From Halolamina rubra (GTDB taxonomy: Archaea > Halobacteriota > Halobacteria > Halobacteriales > Haloferacaceae), in NCBI RefSeq assembly GCF_000739555.1, contig NZ_BBJN01000052.1:23171-87170 (forward strand): 64,000 bases of DNA. The letters run 5' to 3'. Numbering within the stretch: the stretch's first letter is position 1; every line of letters starts with the position of its first letter. Made by a program: the position numbers and the translations under genes. Shown here in pieces: positions 1 to 8,234 of the stretch. A model generated the notes under the pieces. The model was not told the DNA's origin, did no database searches, and worked only from the letters and a program-made list of their open reading frames with translations.

Positions 1-302
1 TCGGTGTCGGTGTGGGCCAGCGGGTAGAGCACGTCGCCGGAGACGCGCGGGCCGGCGTCGGTGCGCTGGACGACGCGGTTGCCGATGTTGCCGCAGGTGA
101 ACAGGTGGCCGGGCTCGTCGTTGCCCCAGAGGTGGTCCTGTAGCACCCGGGAGTCCGAACAGCAGACCGTCACCGCGTCCGGGTGCTGCTCGTGCTGGAG
201 CCCGTCGAACCGCGCGTCGAACGTCTCGGCGTGGTCGGCGTTCCGATCCAGCATCTCGAGGAACGTCTCGTCCATGTCCGTGCGCCCGGCCGGTCGGGGC
301 AT
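1..302 (-). CDS. Beta-type carbonic anhydrase, N-terminal part (cut by window start)
   Basis: Reversible hydration of CO2 to bicarbonate by a zinc enzyme. The reverse strand reads a protein starting MPRPAGRTDMDETFLEM, followed by VTVCCSDSRV, the CxDxR zinc and catalytic signature of beta carbonic anhydrases, and then a GNIGNRV segment typical of the family. The C-terminal half with the second zinc ligands (HxxC) lies outside the window. The start could also be the in-frame ATG at 275 (MDETFLEM), which would give a more usual N-terminus. The gene diverges from the membrane-protein gene at 340. Family assignment rests on the metal signature; about 100 residues are visible. Confidence 0.85.
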   Translation of the reverse strand, partial: MPRPAGRTDMDETFLEMLDRNADHAETFDARFDGLQHEQHPDAVTVCCSDSRVLQDHLWGNDEPGHLFTCGNIGNRVVQRTDAGPRVSGDVLYPLAHTDT

Positions 303-339
303 AGCTCCGACGGTTCGTCGTGACGAAAAGGTTAGGTCA

Positions 340-843
340 GTGACCGAACGACTGGGTGACGTGTTCCCGGGCAGACAGCTGCTGGCGCGAGCCGCGGTCG
401 CGCTCGTGGGGGCGACCGCCGTCGTCGCCGCCGAACTGCTCGCCCTCTCGATCTCGGTCCGCCTCGCGGCGGGAGGCGTCGACGGCGCCCCGCCGGCGTC
501 GTCGCTCCCCGTCGTCGTCGTCAGTGTCGCCGCTGCGGGCGGCGCCGTCGCCGTGCGCCGGCGAGCGGACGGGACCGCCACGTTCGTCGTCTCGGGGGTG
601 GCGCTGATCCTCGCCGCGCCGGTCACCGCGTTCGGCGGCGGCTGCGGGGTCGGAGCCGACACCCCCGAGCTGTTCCGGAGCGGCGTCCGCGTCGGGATCG
701 CCGCCGACGGCTGCGTGACGTTCCTCAACGGGGCGCTGCTGGTGCTCGGCTACGGGCTGCTCTCGGCCGGGCTGTGGCTGGCGGCCGAGGAGTTACCGAT
801 CCCGAGCCCGCGCCGGCGGCAGGTCCCGGACCGCTCCGACTAG
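340..843 (+). CDS. Small integral membrane protein, unknown function
   Basis: 167 residues from a GTG start. A longer frame reaches back to 61, but its upstream part is antisense to the carbonic anhydrase gene. Hydrophobic segments lie roughly at residues 13-40, 50-68, 77-97 and 130-150, so about four membrane spans are expected. The loop before the last span contains a Gly/Cys-rich stretch (GGGCGVGAD) and another Cys. The C-terminus is short, charged and probably cytoplasmic. I do not recognise a family. The stop codon overlaps the stop of the convergent methylase gene by three bases. Confidence 0.6.
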   Translation: MTERLGDVFPGRQLLARAAVALVGATAVVAAELLALSISVRLAAGGVDGAPPASSLPVVVVSVAAAGGAVAVRRRADGTATFVVSGVALILAAPVTAFGGGCGVGADTPELFRSGVRVGIAADGCVTFLNGALLVLGYGLLSAGLWLAAEELPIPSPRRRQVPDRSD

Positions 844-1460
844 GCCCACTCGATTCGAAACAGTTCGACCTCGACGACCTCGCGCTCGCGCTCGTGGTGG
901 TCGTACAACCGCGGCACGTCGAACTCCGCGGCGAAGGCGTGAGTGACGAGGCCGCCCTCGTCGGCGGCGAACGACTCGACGAACGCCCGGCTGCCGGCGT
1001 TGTGGATCGAGTAGGAGACGGTGGCGACCGACGCCGCCGTCGTCAGGAACGCGCGGTCGGCGCCCTCGTTGCCGGACTGGGCGCCGAACGGCGGGTTCAT
1101 CACGACCGTGTCGACCGAGTTCGGCCCGAACGGCGCGCGCGTGGCGTCGCCGCGGAGCCAGTCGACGGGCGTTCCGGGCGCGACCGTGCGCTCGTTCTCG
1201 CGCGCGACCGCGAGCGCCTCGGCGTCGCGTTCGAGGCCGAGCACGCGGGCGGGGTCGCGACAGGCGGCCGCGAGCGCGAGCACGCCCGTGCCGGTGCCGA
1301 GATCGAGGACGGTGTGGCCAGCGATGTCGCCCTGGAGGTCGGCGAGGTGGAGAAGGTGGGCCGCGAGATCCGGCGGTGTCGGGTACTGTTCGAGGCTGAC
1401 GTCGGGCTCTGAGAACCCCGCGAGCCCGTGGAGTCGTTCGGCCAGCGCCCGTTTGCCCAT
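840..1460 (-). CDS. METTL5-like RNA N6-adenine methyltransferase
   Basis: A 206-residue Rossmann-fold methyltransferase. The SAM-binding motif I is LDLGTGTGVLA near residues 51-61, and the catalytic NPPF motif is near residue 125, the signature of amino-group (N6-adenine) methylases. Eukaryotic METTL5 modifies one adenine of small-subunit rRNA; archaeal homologues of this size (COG2263) are its likely counterparts, so rRNA is the probable substrate here by inference. The N-terminus (LEQYPTPPDLAAHLL) matches the family's opening PTP motif. It lies directly downstream of the gene starting at 1856, with no gap, so the two are probably cotranscribed. Confidence 0.8.
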   Translation of the reverse strand: MGKRALAERLHGLAGFSEPDVSLEQYPTPPDLAAHLLHLADLQGDIAGHTVLDLGTGTGVLALAAACRDPARVLGLERDAEALAVARENERTVAPGTPVDWLRGDATRAPFGPNSVDTVVMNPPFGAQSGNEGADRAFLTTAASVATVSYSIHNAGSRAFVESFAADEGGLVTHAFAAEFDVPRLYDHHEREREVVEVELFRIEWA

Positions 1461-1856
1461 TCAGGTCGACACGTCGAGGCCGTCGACCGAAAGCGTGACG
1501 CCTTCGCGGCGGGCGCGCTCCTCCAGCGCTTCGAGCGCGGGGCGGACCTTCTCGCGGTCGCCGACGGCGTCGATCTCGACGCGGACGACGCCGACGCCGA
1601 GGAACGCGCCCGCCCGGACCACGTCCCGGAGGCGGTCGGCCTCCCGCTGGGTCGCGAGCGAACAGTCCTCCCCGAAGCTGGCGCTCACGGAGAGTTCGGC
1701 GGGCTGGTACCCCTCGGCGGCGAGTTCGGCCTTCAGCTCCCGCAGGTACTCCGGTGCAGTCGTCGACAGCGACGACGCCGAGAGCTCGACGGGTTCGACG
1801 TTCGACGGGCGACAGGACGACACGGCGGATTCGACGCGCGTCGGGCTCATGCTCAT
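1461..1856 (-). CDS. Conserved haloarchaeal protein, unknown function
   Basis: 131 residues. Two Met codons lie close together (1856 and 1850); either could be the start. The middle reads as an alternating alpha/beta protein (YLRELKAELAAEGYQPAELSV, then an acidic helix and a VGVVRVEIDAVGD strand), with no catalytic motif I recognise and no signal or membrane segment. The stop codon is followed immediately by the ATG of the METTL5-like gene, which suggests an operon and perhaps a role in RNA modification, but nothing in the sequence proves it. Confidence 0.6.
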   Translation of the reverse strand: MSMSPTRVESAVSSCRPSNVEPVELSASSLSTTAPEYLRELKAELAAEGYQPAELSVSASFGEDCSLATQREADRLRDVVRAGAFLGVGVVRVEIDAVGDREKVRPALEALEERARREGVTLSVDGLDVST

Positions 1857-2013
1857 ACGGCTGCATAGCTACTGGTTATCCAAAAGTCTTTCTTAATTCG
1901 CAGTAGTAATCAGTCGGCGACGACATCGTGGTGGCCCGGCCGGTAGTGGGATCTGACACGAACGACGGCGCGGGGATGCAGTCGGGCGATTAGTTCTGTG
2001 CCCCAGTCGAGGA

Positions 2014-2029
2014 CGAAAAAAGCCTTATC
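2014..2029 (+). promoter_or_regulatory. Probable BRE/TATA promoter of the TFB gene
   Basis: An A-rich stretch followed by CCTTAT sits about 26-41 nt before the TFB start codon, in a locally AT-rich patch of an otherwise GC-rich region. The spacing fits a leaderless haloarchaeal transcript. A second T-rich stretch directly abuts the ATG. Confidence 0.5.
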
Positions 2030-2054
2030 CGTCGGGGTCACCAGAAACCTTTTA

Positions 2055-3011
2055 ATGGAACGTCCGAGCCGGGAGCGACAGCGGGAGTCCGAGGACGAGT
2101 CCGAGTCGGCCGACGAGGTTCTCACTTGTCCCGAGTGCGGATCAGACGAGGTCGTCACCGACGACGATCAGGGCGAGCTCGTCTGTGACGACTGCGGACT
2201 GGTGCTCGACGAGCGCCAGATCGACCGCGGCCCGGAGTGGCGGGCGTTCAACCACTCCGAGCGCCAGAGCAAGTCCCGCGTCGGCGCGCCGATCACGGAG
2301 ACGATGCACGACCGCGGGCTGACGACGACGATCGACTGGAAGGACAAGGACGCCTACGGTCGGTCACTCTCCTCGGAGAAACGCAGCCAGATGCACCGCC
2401 TCCGGAAGTGGCAGGAGCGGATCCGGACGAAGGACGCCGGCGAGCGCAACCTCCAGTTCGCGCTCTCGGAGGTCGACCGCATGGCCTCCGCGCTGGGCGT
2501 CCCGCGCTCAGTCCGCGAGGTCGCGTCGGTGATCTACCGGCGCGCGCTCAACGAGGACCTCATCCGCGGGCGCTCGATCGAGGGCGTCGCCACCGCCGCG
2601 CTGTACGCCGCCTGCCGCCAGGAGGGCATCCCCCGCAGCCTCGACGAAGTCGCGGAGGTCTCCCGCGTCCCTCAGAAGGAGATCGGCCGCACCTACCGCT
2701 ACATCTCGCAGGAACTCGGCCTCGAACTGAAGCCGGTCGACCCCAAACAGTTCGTCCCGCGCTTCGCCTCCGAACTCGGCCTGAGCGAGGAGGTCCAGTC
2801 GAAGGCGACCGAGATAATCGACGTCTCCGCGGAGCAGGGGCTACTCTCGGGGAAGTCGCCGACGGGGTTCGCCGCCGCCGCCATCTACGCCGCGTCGCTG
2901 CTCTGTAACGAGAAGAAGACCCAGCGCGAGGTCGCCGACGTGGCCCAGGTGACCGAGGTCACCATCCGGAACCGGTATCAGGAACAGATCGAAGCGATGG
3001 GCTTCCGGTAG
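2055..3011 (+). CDS. tfb: Transcription initiation factor IIB (TFB)
   Basis: TFB bridges TBP-bound promoter DNA and RNA polymerase. The 318-residue protein has an N-terminal zinc ribbon (CPECGSDE then CDDCGLVL, residues about 25-50), a B-reader/linker region, and two cyclin-fold repeats (about 120-205 and 215-310), as in all archaeal TFBs. The second repeat carries an HTH ([18 protein letters not shown]) that reads the BRE. The ATG at 2055 is preferred to the upstream in-frame start at 1998 because the protein then begins with the usual short acidic/basic tail and a promoter sits at the correct distance. Haloarchaea carry several TFB paralogues; which one this is cannot be told here. Confidence 0.96.
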   Translation: MERPSRERQRESEDESESADEVLTCPECGSDEVVTDDDQGELVCDDCGLVLDERQIDRGPEWRAFNHSERQSKSRVGAPITETMHDRGLTTTIDWKDKDAYGRSLSSEKRSQMHRLRKWQERIRTKDAGERNLQFALSEVDRMASALGVPRSVREVASVIYRRALNEDLIRGRSIEGVATAALYAACRQEGIPRSLDEVAEVSRVPQKEIGRTYRYISQELGLELKPVDPKQFVPRFASELGLSEEVQSKATEIIDVSAEQGLLSGKSPTGFAAAAIYAASLLCNEKKTQREVADVAQVTEVTIRNRYQEQIEAMGFR

Positions 3012-3041
3012 CGCGACGCTCCCGCCCCGCGACTGCCGTTC

Positions 3042-4694
3042 TCAGGACGCCACGAACACGACCAGCCGCCGGTTCGTCAGCCCCTGCTCGACCGTGTAGC
3101 GCTCGTACCCCGAGAGTCGCTCGGCCACCGCTCGGCGGTGTTCGGGCGTCGTGACGACCACCGGCGGCGCCGACGCCATCCCGTCCGGGGCGTCGACGCT
3201 CGCGGTCTCCGCGTCTGCGCGCTCGACGTACCACGTGAACGGGAGCCGCGCCGAGAACGCGTCTTGTGCGGACGCGGGGACGGGTGGACGGTCCAGCGTC
3301 GACTCCTCGGCCACCGCGAGGTCGGCGCCGACGTAGAGCACGTCGACGCCGCCGGGATTCCCCCCGACGGCCGCCGTCATCGCCGTCGCCGCGGCGCGGA
3401 ACTCCGCCCCGGGCTGGGCGTACCCCGGCAGCGTGTCGCCGGCCTCGGGCGCGTCGTACACCTCGCCGGCGACGACGGCGCCGGTCTGGACGCCGGCCGC
3501 CGAGAGCAGCAGCAGCGCCGCCGTGAGTCGGGCGACCTCCTCGGCGGCGAGGCTCTCCCGCGCCGCGTTCCAGAGCGCCGCGAGCCCGACGGCCGCGGGG
3601 ACGGTCGCCGGCGCGAGCACGTGGACGGCGACCCACGGCTGGTTCACCTCTGTCGCCAGCGGGAACAGGAGCAGCCCCGCGCCGGCCCAGTAGGCGGCGA
3701 AGTTCACCAGCGGTCGCGACCGGCCGGCGTATCGCTCACGGAAGAACCCCCAGAAGGCGAGGCCGACGACCGGCAGCGCCGCCGCCAGCAGCACCTCGGC
3801 GGTGCCGGCGACGAAGGGGAGCAGCGCGTGGTCGTTCGTGTACGTCGGCGGCGCGTGCCGACCCAGCACGCGCACTGCGAGGAACCGTTGGATCGCGCCG
3901 ACTGTGCCAGCTTCGAGGGCGGCCAGCAGCGAGGCTGGCTCGGCGAGGTCGACCCGCCCGCGCGGGAGGTAGAACGCGATCGCGACGGCGACGGTGACGA
4001 CGGCGGCGCGGAGCAGGGCGACGGATCGCTCGGCGACGGCGTCGACGCCCGCGCGAACGCGGTTCCGGATCGCCCGCGGCGGATCGCCGCGGATCCGCGC
4101 TTCGTCGACGGTGAGCACCGCGGCGACCAGCCAGCAGCCCAGCACCGCGAGAGCGAACCCCGAGGTCGTGAGCGCCAGCCCGAACGCGGCAGCGCCGGCG
4201 TACAGCGCGCGTCGGCTCTCGAGTCGGTGTGCGCGCCAGGCGAAGCCGACGGCGACGAGCGAGAACGCCGCCAGCGGGAGATCCCCCCGGAGGACGCGGG
4301 AGTAGTACAGCAGCGGCGGCGCCAGCGCGAGCAGGAGCGCGAGCGAGACGGTCTCGGCCCCCGAGAGCCCGCCGCCGGGTTCGTCATCGCGGACGCGGCG
4401 GAAGGTCAGCGCCGCGAGCGGCAGCAGGCCGCCGATCAGGGCGACCGGGAGGCGTGCGGCGGCGTCGCTGGTCAGCCCGAGCGCGAACAGCCGCCGGCCG
4501 ACGACGTAGAGGAACGGCCCACCTGCGACCGGGCGGTACTCGTAGGCGCCGGTCTCGAGCGAGCGAAGCGTCCAGTAGCCGACGCGGGCCTCGTCCCAGT
4601 GGAACGGGCGCGCGCCGAGGCCGTCGAGCCGGACGGCGAGGGCGACCGCCGCGACCGCGACGACGGCTCGCTCGACCCGGTCGAGTCGGCGCAT
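3042..4694 (-). CDS. Agl23-type (TIGR03663) multi-spanning membrane protein
   Basis: About 550 residues with many hydrophobic segments over the first 420 and a soluble C-terminal domain of about 130. The first loop carries HWDEARVGYW, the Asp-Glu containing loop seen in GT-C glycosyltransferase-like proteins. This architecture matches the haloarchaeal family called flippase-activity-associated protein Agl23 (TIGR03663), linked to N-glycosylation and dolichol-phosphate sugar handling. The ATG at 4694 is chosen because MRRLDRVERAVVAVA gives a normal short basic tail before the first span; a start at 4721 adds nine residues. No other glycosylation gene is adjacent. Confidence 0.75.
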   Translation of the reverse strand: MRRLDRVERAVVAVAAVALAVRLDGLGARPFHWDEARVGYWTLRSLETGAYEYRPVAGGPFLYVVGRRLFALGLTSDAAARLPVALIGGLLPLAALTFRRVRDDEPGGGLSGAETVSLALLLALAPPLLYYSRVLRGDLPLAAFSLVAVGFAWRAHRLESRRALYAGAAAFGLALTTSGFALAVLGCWLVAAVLTVDEARIRGDPPRAIRNRVRAGVDAVAERSVALLRAAVVTVAVAIAFYLPRGRVDLAEPASLLAALEAGTVGAIQRFLAVRVLGRHAPPTYTNDHALLPFVAGTAEVLLAAALPVVGLAFWGFFRERYAGRSRPLVNFAAYWAGAGLLLFPLATEVNQPWVAVHVLAPATVPAAVGLAALWNAARESLAAEEVARLTAALLLLSAAGVQTGAVVAGEVYDAPEAGDTLPGYAQPGAEFRAAATAMTAAVGGNPGGVDVLYVGADLAVAEESTLDRPPVPASAQDAFSARLPFTWYVERADAETASVDAPDGMASAPPVVVTTPEHRRAVAERLSGYERYTVEQGLTNRRLVVFVAS

Positions 4695-4725
4695 GGCCGT
4701 CCCTGTCGCGCGCTGTGGCAAGAAG

Positions 4726-4798
4726 GTTCGGAAGCGGCCACGCCGCGAGGGACCGTTCGGAAGCGGCCTGCCGCGAGGGAACGTTCGGAAGCGCCTTT
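4726..4798 (+). repeat. Triple direct repeat in the promoter region of the gene at 4823
   Basis: GTTCGGAAGCGGCC followed by a GCCGCGAGGGA block occurs at 4726-4754 and again at 4755-4782; a shortened third copy (GTTCGGAAGCGCC) at 4783 runs into the T-rich box about 25-30 nt before the downstream ATG. The array lies between two divergent genes and could be a repeated operator. Confidence 0.6.
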
Positions 4799-4822
4799 TG
4801 CCGCGGCGGTCGACGCCACCGT

Positions 4823-5101
4823 ATGCGTGTGCTCGACTCCCTCCCGGATCGCCCGCTGACCGACGCCGAACTCGCCTCGTTCAACCAGTCCGAGGCGATC
4901 GAGATCGCCGTCGAGGTGGCCGAGGCCGACGACGACGGCATCGGCGGCGTGATCCTCGCGACCGAGGACTGGGTGAAGGGGCTGGCCTACGGGGCCGAAG
5001 GCTGGCGGGTCGCGGAGACGGTGTCGCTGGGCGACGGCGAGAACGAGCGCTACGACGGCATGCGGGCCTGCGAGTCGGCGGTGCGGGAGGCGCTCGACTG
5101 A
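4823..5101 (+). CDS. Small acidic haloarchaeal protein, unknown function
   Basis: 92 residues, highly acidic, no Cys, no signal peptide or membrane segment. It starts MRVLDSLPDRPLTDAELASF and has a central hydrophobic strand (GIGGVILATEDWVKGLAYG) and a charged C-terminal helix. It resembles small conserved haloarchaeal proteins of unknown function; I cannot assign a family. The ATG is preceded at leaderless distance by a CCTTTT box, and upstream of that by a triple direct repeat, so it may be separately regulated. Confidence 0.6.
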   Translation: MRVLDSLPDRPLTDAELASFNQSEAIEIAVEVAEADDDGIGGVILATEDWVKGLAYGAEGWRVAETVSLGDGENERYDGMRACESAVREALD

Positions 5102-5108
5102 ACCGGGG

Positions 5109-5118
5109 TTTCTAAAGC
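5109..5118 (+). promoter_or_regulatory. Probable TATA box of the universal stress protein gene
   Basis: TTTCTAAAGC lies about 25-34 nt before the ATG at 5143, the usual distance for leaderless haloarchaeal transcripts. Confidence 0.5.
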
Positions 5119-5142
5119 CTGCCGACCCTCTGTGGGGACGAG

Positions 5143-5583
5143 ATGTACGACGACATCCTCGTACCCACCGACGGGAGCCCCGCCGCGACCGCCGCCATCG
5201 ACCACGCCGTCTCGCTGGCCGAGACGTACGACGCCACGATCCACGCGCTGTACGTCGTCGACGCCAGCGCGTTCTCCTCGATCGAGTCCGGCTCGGAACT
5301 CGTGATCGACGCGCTCGAGGAGGAGGGCCAGCGCGCGGTCGAGGAGGTCGTCGCCGCCGCCGAGGCCGCGGGTGTCGACGTCGAGACCCACGTCGTCTCC
5401 GGGACGGCGTACCGGCGCATCCTCGACTACGTCGACAGCGAGGGCGTCGACCTGGTCGTGATGGGCACCCACGGCCGCAGCGGCGTCGAGCGGTTCCTGC
5501 TCGGCAGCGTTACCGAGCGTGTCGTCCGCACCGCCGACGTGCCCGTGCTCACGATCCGACAGACGGACGAGGACGAGGAGTAG
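5143..5583 (+). CDS. Universal stress protein, UspA family
   Basis: A 146-residue single-domain UspA protein. It begins with the family's ILVPTDGSPAA strand-loop (Asp10 contacts the nucleotide) and has the ATP-binding signature G-2x-G-9x-G-S at Gly108, Gly111, Gly121 and Ser122 (GTHGRSGVERFLLGS), so it belongs to the ATP-binding subgroup. Such proteins act in the cytoplasm as dimers in stress responses; the specific role is unknown. It has its own promoter and is followed by the ferredoxin gene, which also has its own promoter. Confidence 0.93.
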   Translation: MYDDILVPTDGSPAATAAIDHAVSLAETYDATIHALYVVDASAFSSIESGSELVIDALEEEGQRAVEEVVAAAEAAGVDVETHVVSGTAYRRILDYVDSEGVDLVVMGTHGRSGVERFLLGSVTERVVRTADVPVLTIRQTDEDEE

Positions 5584-5595
5584 GCCCGAATCAGG

Positions 5596-5605
5596 AAACG
5601 CTTTT
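5596..5605 (+). promoter_or_regulatory. Probable TATA box of the ferredoxin gene
   Basis: AAACGCTTTT ends 27 nt before the ATG at 5632. The bases just before the ATG are GGGGT, a context shared with several other genes in this window. Confidence 0.5.
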
Positions 5606-5631
5606 CTCGCCGCCCCACCCACCACCGGGGT

Positions 5632-5967
5632 ATGACCGAGCACACCGTGGAGTTCGTCGGCACCGGCGAGACCATCGAGGTCCCGGAGACCCGTCCGATC
5701 CTGCAGGTCTGCATGGAGGAGGGGATCGCCCAGGAGTACTCCTGTCGCGTCGGGATGTGTCTGGCCTGTTCCGCCGAGATAATCGAGGGCGAGGTCGAAC
5801 AGACTGTCGTCGAGCAGCGCGCGCTCACCGAGGCGGAGGCCGAGAACTACGCGCTGACCTGCATGGCCCGCCCCAAGTCCGACCTCAAACTCGACCGCGG
5901 GAGCTACCCGCCGAGCATCGAGGACGCCCCGGCCGACGCCGCCGGCGCCGCGGCCGACGACGACTGA
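5632..5967 (+). CDS. 2Fe-2S ferredoxin, plant/halobacterial type
   Basis: Small cytoplasmic electron carrier of 111 residues. The four cluster ligands are Cys38, Cys43, Cys46 (CRVGMCLAC, C-x4-C-x2-C) and Cys77 (LTCMARP), the [2Fe-2S] pattern of the beta-grasp ferredoxin family. It lacks the long N-terminal acidic extension of the major haloarchaeal ferredoxin (about 128 residues), so it is probably a second, accessory ferredoxin. The C-terminal tail is acidic and Ala-rich. The neighbouring gene at 5980 starts 12 nt downstream and is probably cotranscribed. Confidence 0.93.
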   Translation: MTEHTVEFVGTGETIEVPETRPILQVCMEEGIAQEYSCRVGMCLACSAEIIEGEVEQTVVEQRALTEAEAENYALTCMARPKSDLKLDRGSYPPSIEDAPADAAGAAADDD

Positions 5968-5979
5968 GCCGACACCGGG

Positions 5980-6612
5980 ATGGACGGCGCCGCCTTCCGG
6001 GAACGGCTGCGAGCCGCGAAATCGACCGAGCTGGACCGACTCGGCTCGAAGCTCCTGCTGCCCGCACTCACCGACGGCGACCCCACGACGCGACGCGTGC
6101 TCGAAGCGGCCGCCGACTCCGAACACGCCGCACACGTCACGTTCTCCCGCTGGGCCGCCGACGAGCCGGACGACCGGGCCCGCGAGGCGTTCGCCGCGGT
6201 CGCGGCCCGAGAGCGCGACCACCGCGAGCGGGTTCTCGACGCGATGGACGGCGCGTACGACCCGAACGACGGCGGCCCGCTCCACGAGTACCTCCGCGGG
6301 CGCGAGGGGGCGATCCTTCGGGTCGCCGCGGGGACGGTCGGGCGGGGGCTCGTCGCCGATCGGACCCACTCGCGGCTGGTCTCCTTCTTCGTCGACGCGG
6401 GCGACAGCCGGCGCGCCGAGCTGTTCCGGGAGCTGCGCGCGGAGACCGAGGCGGGGACCCGGCGCGGGCTCGGGCTGCTGGAGGCGCTCTGTGAGAGCGA
6501 CGACGACTGGGCCGACGCCCGTGCCGTCGCCGAGTACACGGTGCTGGTCGCCTACGACGACTACGCCGACGCGCTGCGGGGGATGGGTGTCGACCCGGCG
6601 TCACCCCCCTAG
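5980..6612 (+). CDS. Helical protein, possibly ferritin-like/rubrerythrin-related
   Basis: 210 residues, predicted mostly helical, no signal peptide. Helices carry His/Glu clusters (ADSEHAAH near 45-53 and ARERDHRE near 73-80) that recall the di-iron helices of ferritin-like proteins, although only the second has a clear ExxH spacing. The late helices (VAYDDYADALRGM) complete a four-helix-like pattern. Placement 12 nt after a ferredoxin gene would suit a redox or iron-related role. The assignment is tentative; an uncharacterised haloarchaeal helical protein is the alternative. Confidence 0.5.
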   Translation: MDGAAFRERLRAAKSTELDRLGSKLLLPALTDGDPTTRRVLEAAADSEHAAHVTFSRWAADEPDDRAREAFAAVAARERDHRERVLDAMDGAYDPNDGGPLHEYLRGREGAILRVAAGTVGRGLVADRTHSRLVSFFVDAGDSRRAELFRELRAETEAGTRRGLGLLEALCESDDDWADARAVAEYTVLVAYDDYADALRGMGVDPASPP

Positions 6613-6699
6613 AGGCGTGCGGCTCCCGGCCGCCGCTCCGTGGGGGCAGGGGTGGCCCAACTTTGAAACGGCTCCCGGGGCAACTTTCCCGGAGAGCCA

Positions 6700-6885
6700 A
6701 TGAGCGCAGGGCTCCTAAGCTCCATCTCGGACGCGATCTCCGGCGGGTCCGACGGCGACGACGAGGTGTTCACCTACGAGTGCGTCTCGTGTGGCACCGA
6801 GTTCGACCTCCCGAAGACCCGCATGATCGGCGTGCGCTGTCCGAACTGTCGCTCGATGGACGTGCGGGACGCGTCCGACGCCTGA
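6700..6885 (+). CDS. Small zinc-ribbon protein
   Basis: A 61-residue protein with two CxxC knuckles: YECVSCGTEF (about residues 26-35) and VRCPNCRS (about 46-53), spaced as in a rubredoxin-like zinc ribbon. Such small zinc-finger proteins are abundant in haloarchaea and typically bind nucleic acid or partner proteins; no specific target can be inferred. The N-terminal 22 residues are Ser/Gly/Asp-rich and probably flexible. Confidence 0.75.
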   Translation: MSAGLLSSISDAISGGSDGDDEVFTYECVSCGTEFDLPKTRMIGVRCPNCRSMDVRDASDA

Positions 6886-6972
6886 GGCCGGCACCGGTCG
6901 GGTGGAACGGCCGACCGGCTACTACCCATTTTTCACGCAGCCCGGCGGCAGGAACGGGGACCGGATCGCGGA

Positions 6973-8154
6973 TCAGTTGTCGCTCGAGTCGTACCCCAGC
7001 GCGGCGGCCACGTCGAGGAGGCCGCTGCCGGACTCGTTGCTCCCGAGGCCGATATCCTCCGCAGAGCTGCTCAGCGTGTCCCGCGCTTCGGTGTTGGTCG
7101 CGCCGTTGGCCATCAATTGCCCGGCCGCGCCGGCCACGTGCGGGCAGGCCATCGACGTGCCCGAGAACTCGCTGTAGCCGCCGGGGATCGTCGAGTTGAC
7201 GTTGTCGCCCGGCGCCGCGATCTCGACCTCCGGCCCGGTCGAGGAGAAGTCAGCGAGGCTGTCGTCGGCGCTGGTCGCGGAGACCGCCATCACGGTGTCG
7301 TACGCTGCGGGGTAGCCGACACAGTCCGAACACGGGCCGGAGTTGCCCGCAGCAGCGACGAGGAACACGCCCTTGTCGTGGGCGTACTGGCAGGCGTCTT
7401 TGAGCGTCGAGGAGCTGCTGGAGCCGCCAAGGCTCATCGAGCCCACGTCCCAGCCCTGGTCGGCTACGTACTCCACCCCGGCGGCGATGTCGGAGAACGA
7501 GCCCGAGCCGCACTTGTCGAGCACCTTCACCGCGTGCAGCGTCGCTGTCGTCGACGTGCCGACGACGCCCTGGCTGTTGTCGACGGCGTCGGCGATGCCG
7601 GCGCAGTGGGAGCCGTGGTCGTTGTCGTCGTCCCACGACTCGTAGCAGGTGTTGTCGGCCGGCTTGGCGCCGAACCGACAGCCGCCCTGGGTGTCACAGC
7701 TGACGAACGCCTTCCCGGCGCCGACGTTCGCGGTCAGGTCCGGGTGGTCGGAGTCGATCCCGGTGTCCAGGATGGCGATGTCGGCGCCCTCGCCGGTGTC
7801 GCCGTTGGCGTGGGCCACCTCGCTGTCGACGCGGTCCTGCCCCCACGGGAGCGACTGGGCCAGCGCCTCCATCGTGCCGTTCTCCTCCACGTACCGGACG
7901 TGGGGGTTCTGCTCCAGCCCCTCGATCGCGTTCCGGGAGACGCGCATCGTGAGCGCGTCGAAGTTGAACTCCCGGACCACCTCGCTCGCTGCCTCGACGG
8001 CGGCGCCGCGGCCGCGCTCGTTCTCGTAGCCGACGTTGACTTCGACCGTCGCCTCGCCCGCGGACGCCAGCCCGGAGAACGCCCCGGCCGCGACGGCGCC
8101 GCTGGTCGCTTTGAGTACGGTTCGACGCTTCGTGCCCGCGTCATCCTCTGGCAT
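6973..8154 (-). CDS. Secreted subtilisin-family (S8) protease, halolysin type
   Basis: Extracellular serine protease of 393 residues. The N-terminus has a Tat signal (KRRTVLKATSGAVAAGAFSGLASA), followed by an inhibitor-I9-like propeptide (about 35-95) and the S8 catalytic domain. The catalytic triad is visible as Asp130 (ILDTGID), His180 (DHGSHCAG) and Ser334 (SGTSMACPH), with oxyanion Asn271 (AAAGNSG). Several extra Cys pairs (for example 153/159, 170/184, 275/278) could form disulphides. Classical halolysins have a further C-terminal extension of roughly 100 residues; this protein ends right after the catalytic domain. It diverges from the DUF2797 gene. Confidence 0.93.
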   Translation of the reverse strand: MPEDDAGTKRRTVLKATSGAVAAGAFSGLASAGEATVEVNVGYENERGRGAAVEAASEVVREFNFDALTMRVSRNAIEGLEQNPHVRYVEENGTMEALAQSLPWGQDRVDSEVAHANGDTGEGADIAILDTGIDSDHPDLTANVGAGKAFVSCDTQGGCRFGAKPADNTCYESWDDDNDHGSHCAGIADAVDNSQGVVGTSTTATLHAVKVLDKCGSGSFSDIAAGVEYVADQGWDVGSMSLGGSSSSSTLKDACQYAHDKGVFLVAAAGNSGPCSDCVGYPAAYDTVMAVSATSADDSLADFSSTGPEVEIAAPGDNVNSTIPGGYSEFSGTSMACPHVAGAAGQLMANGATNTEARDTLSSSAEDIGLGSNESGSGLLDVAAALGYDSSDN

Positions 8155-8234
8155 GGCAGTGGGGAACTAACGTAGCGGCATGAAAAATCTATCGGCGGTG
8201 AGTTGTAACTAACTCTCGGTAGACATATTCTCCC

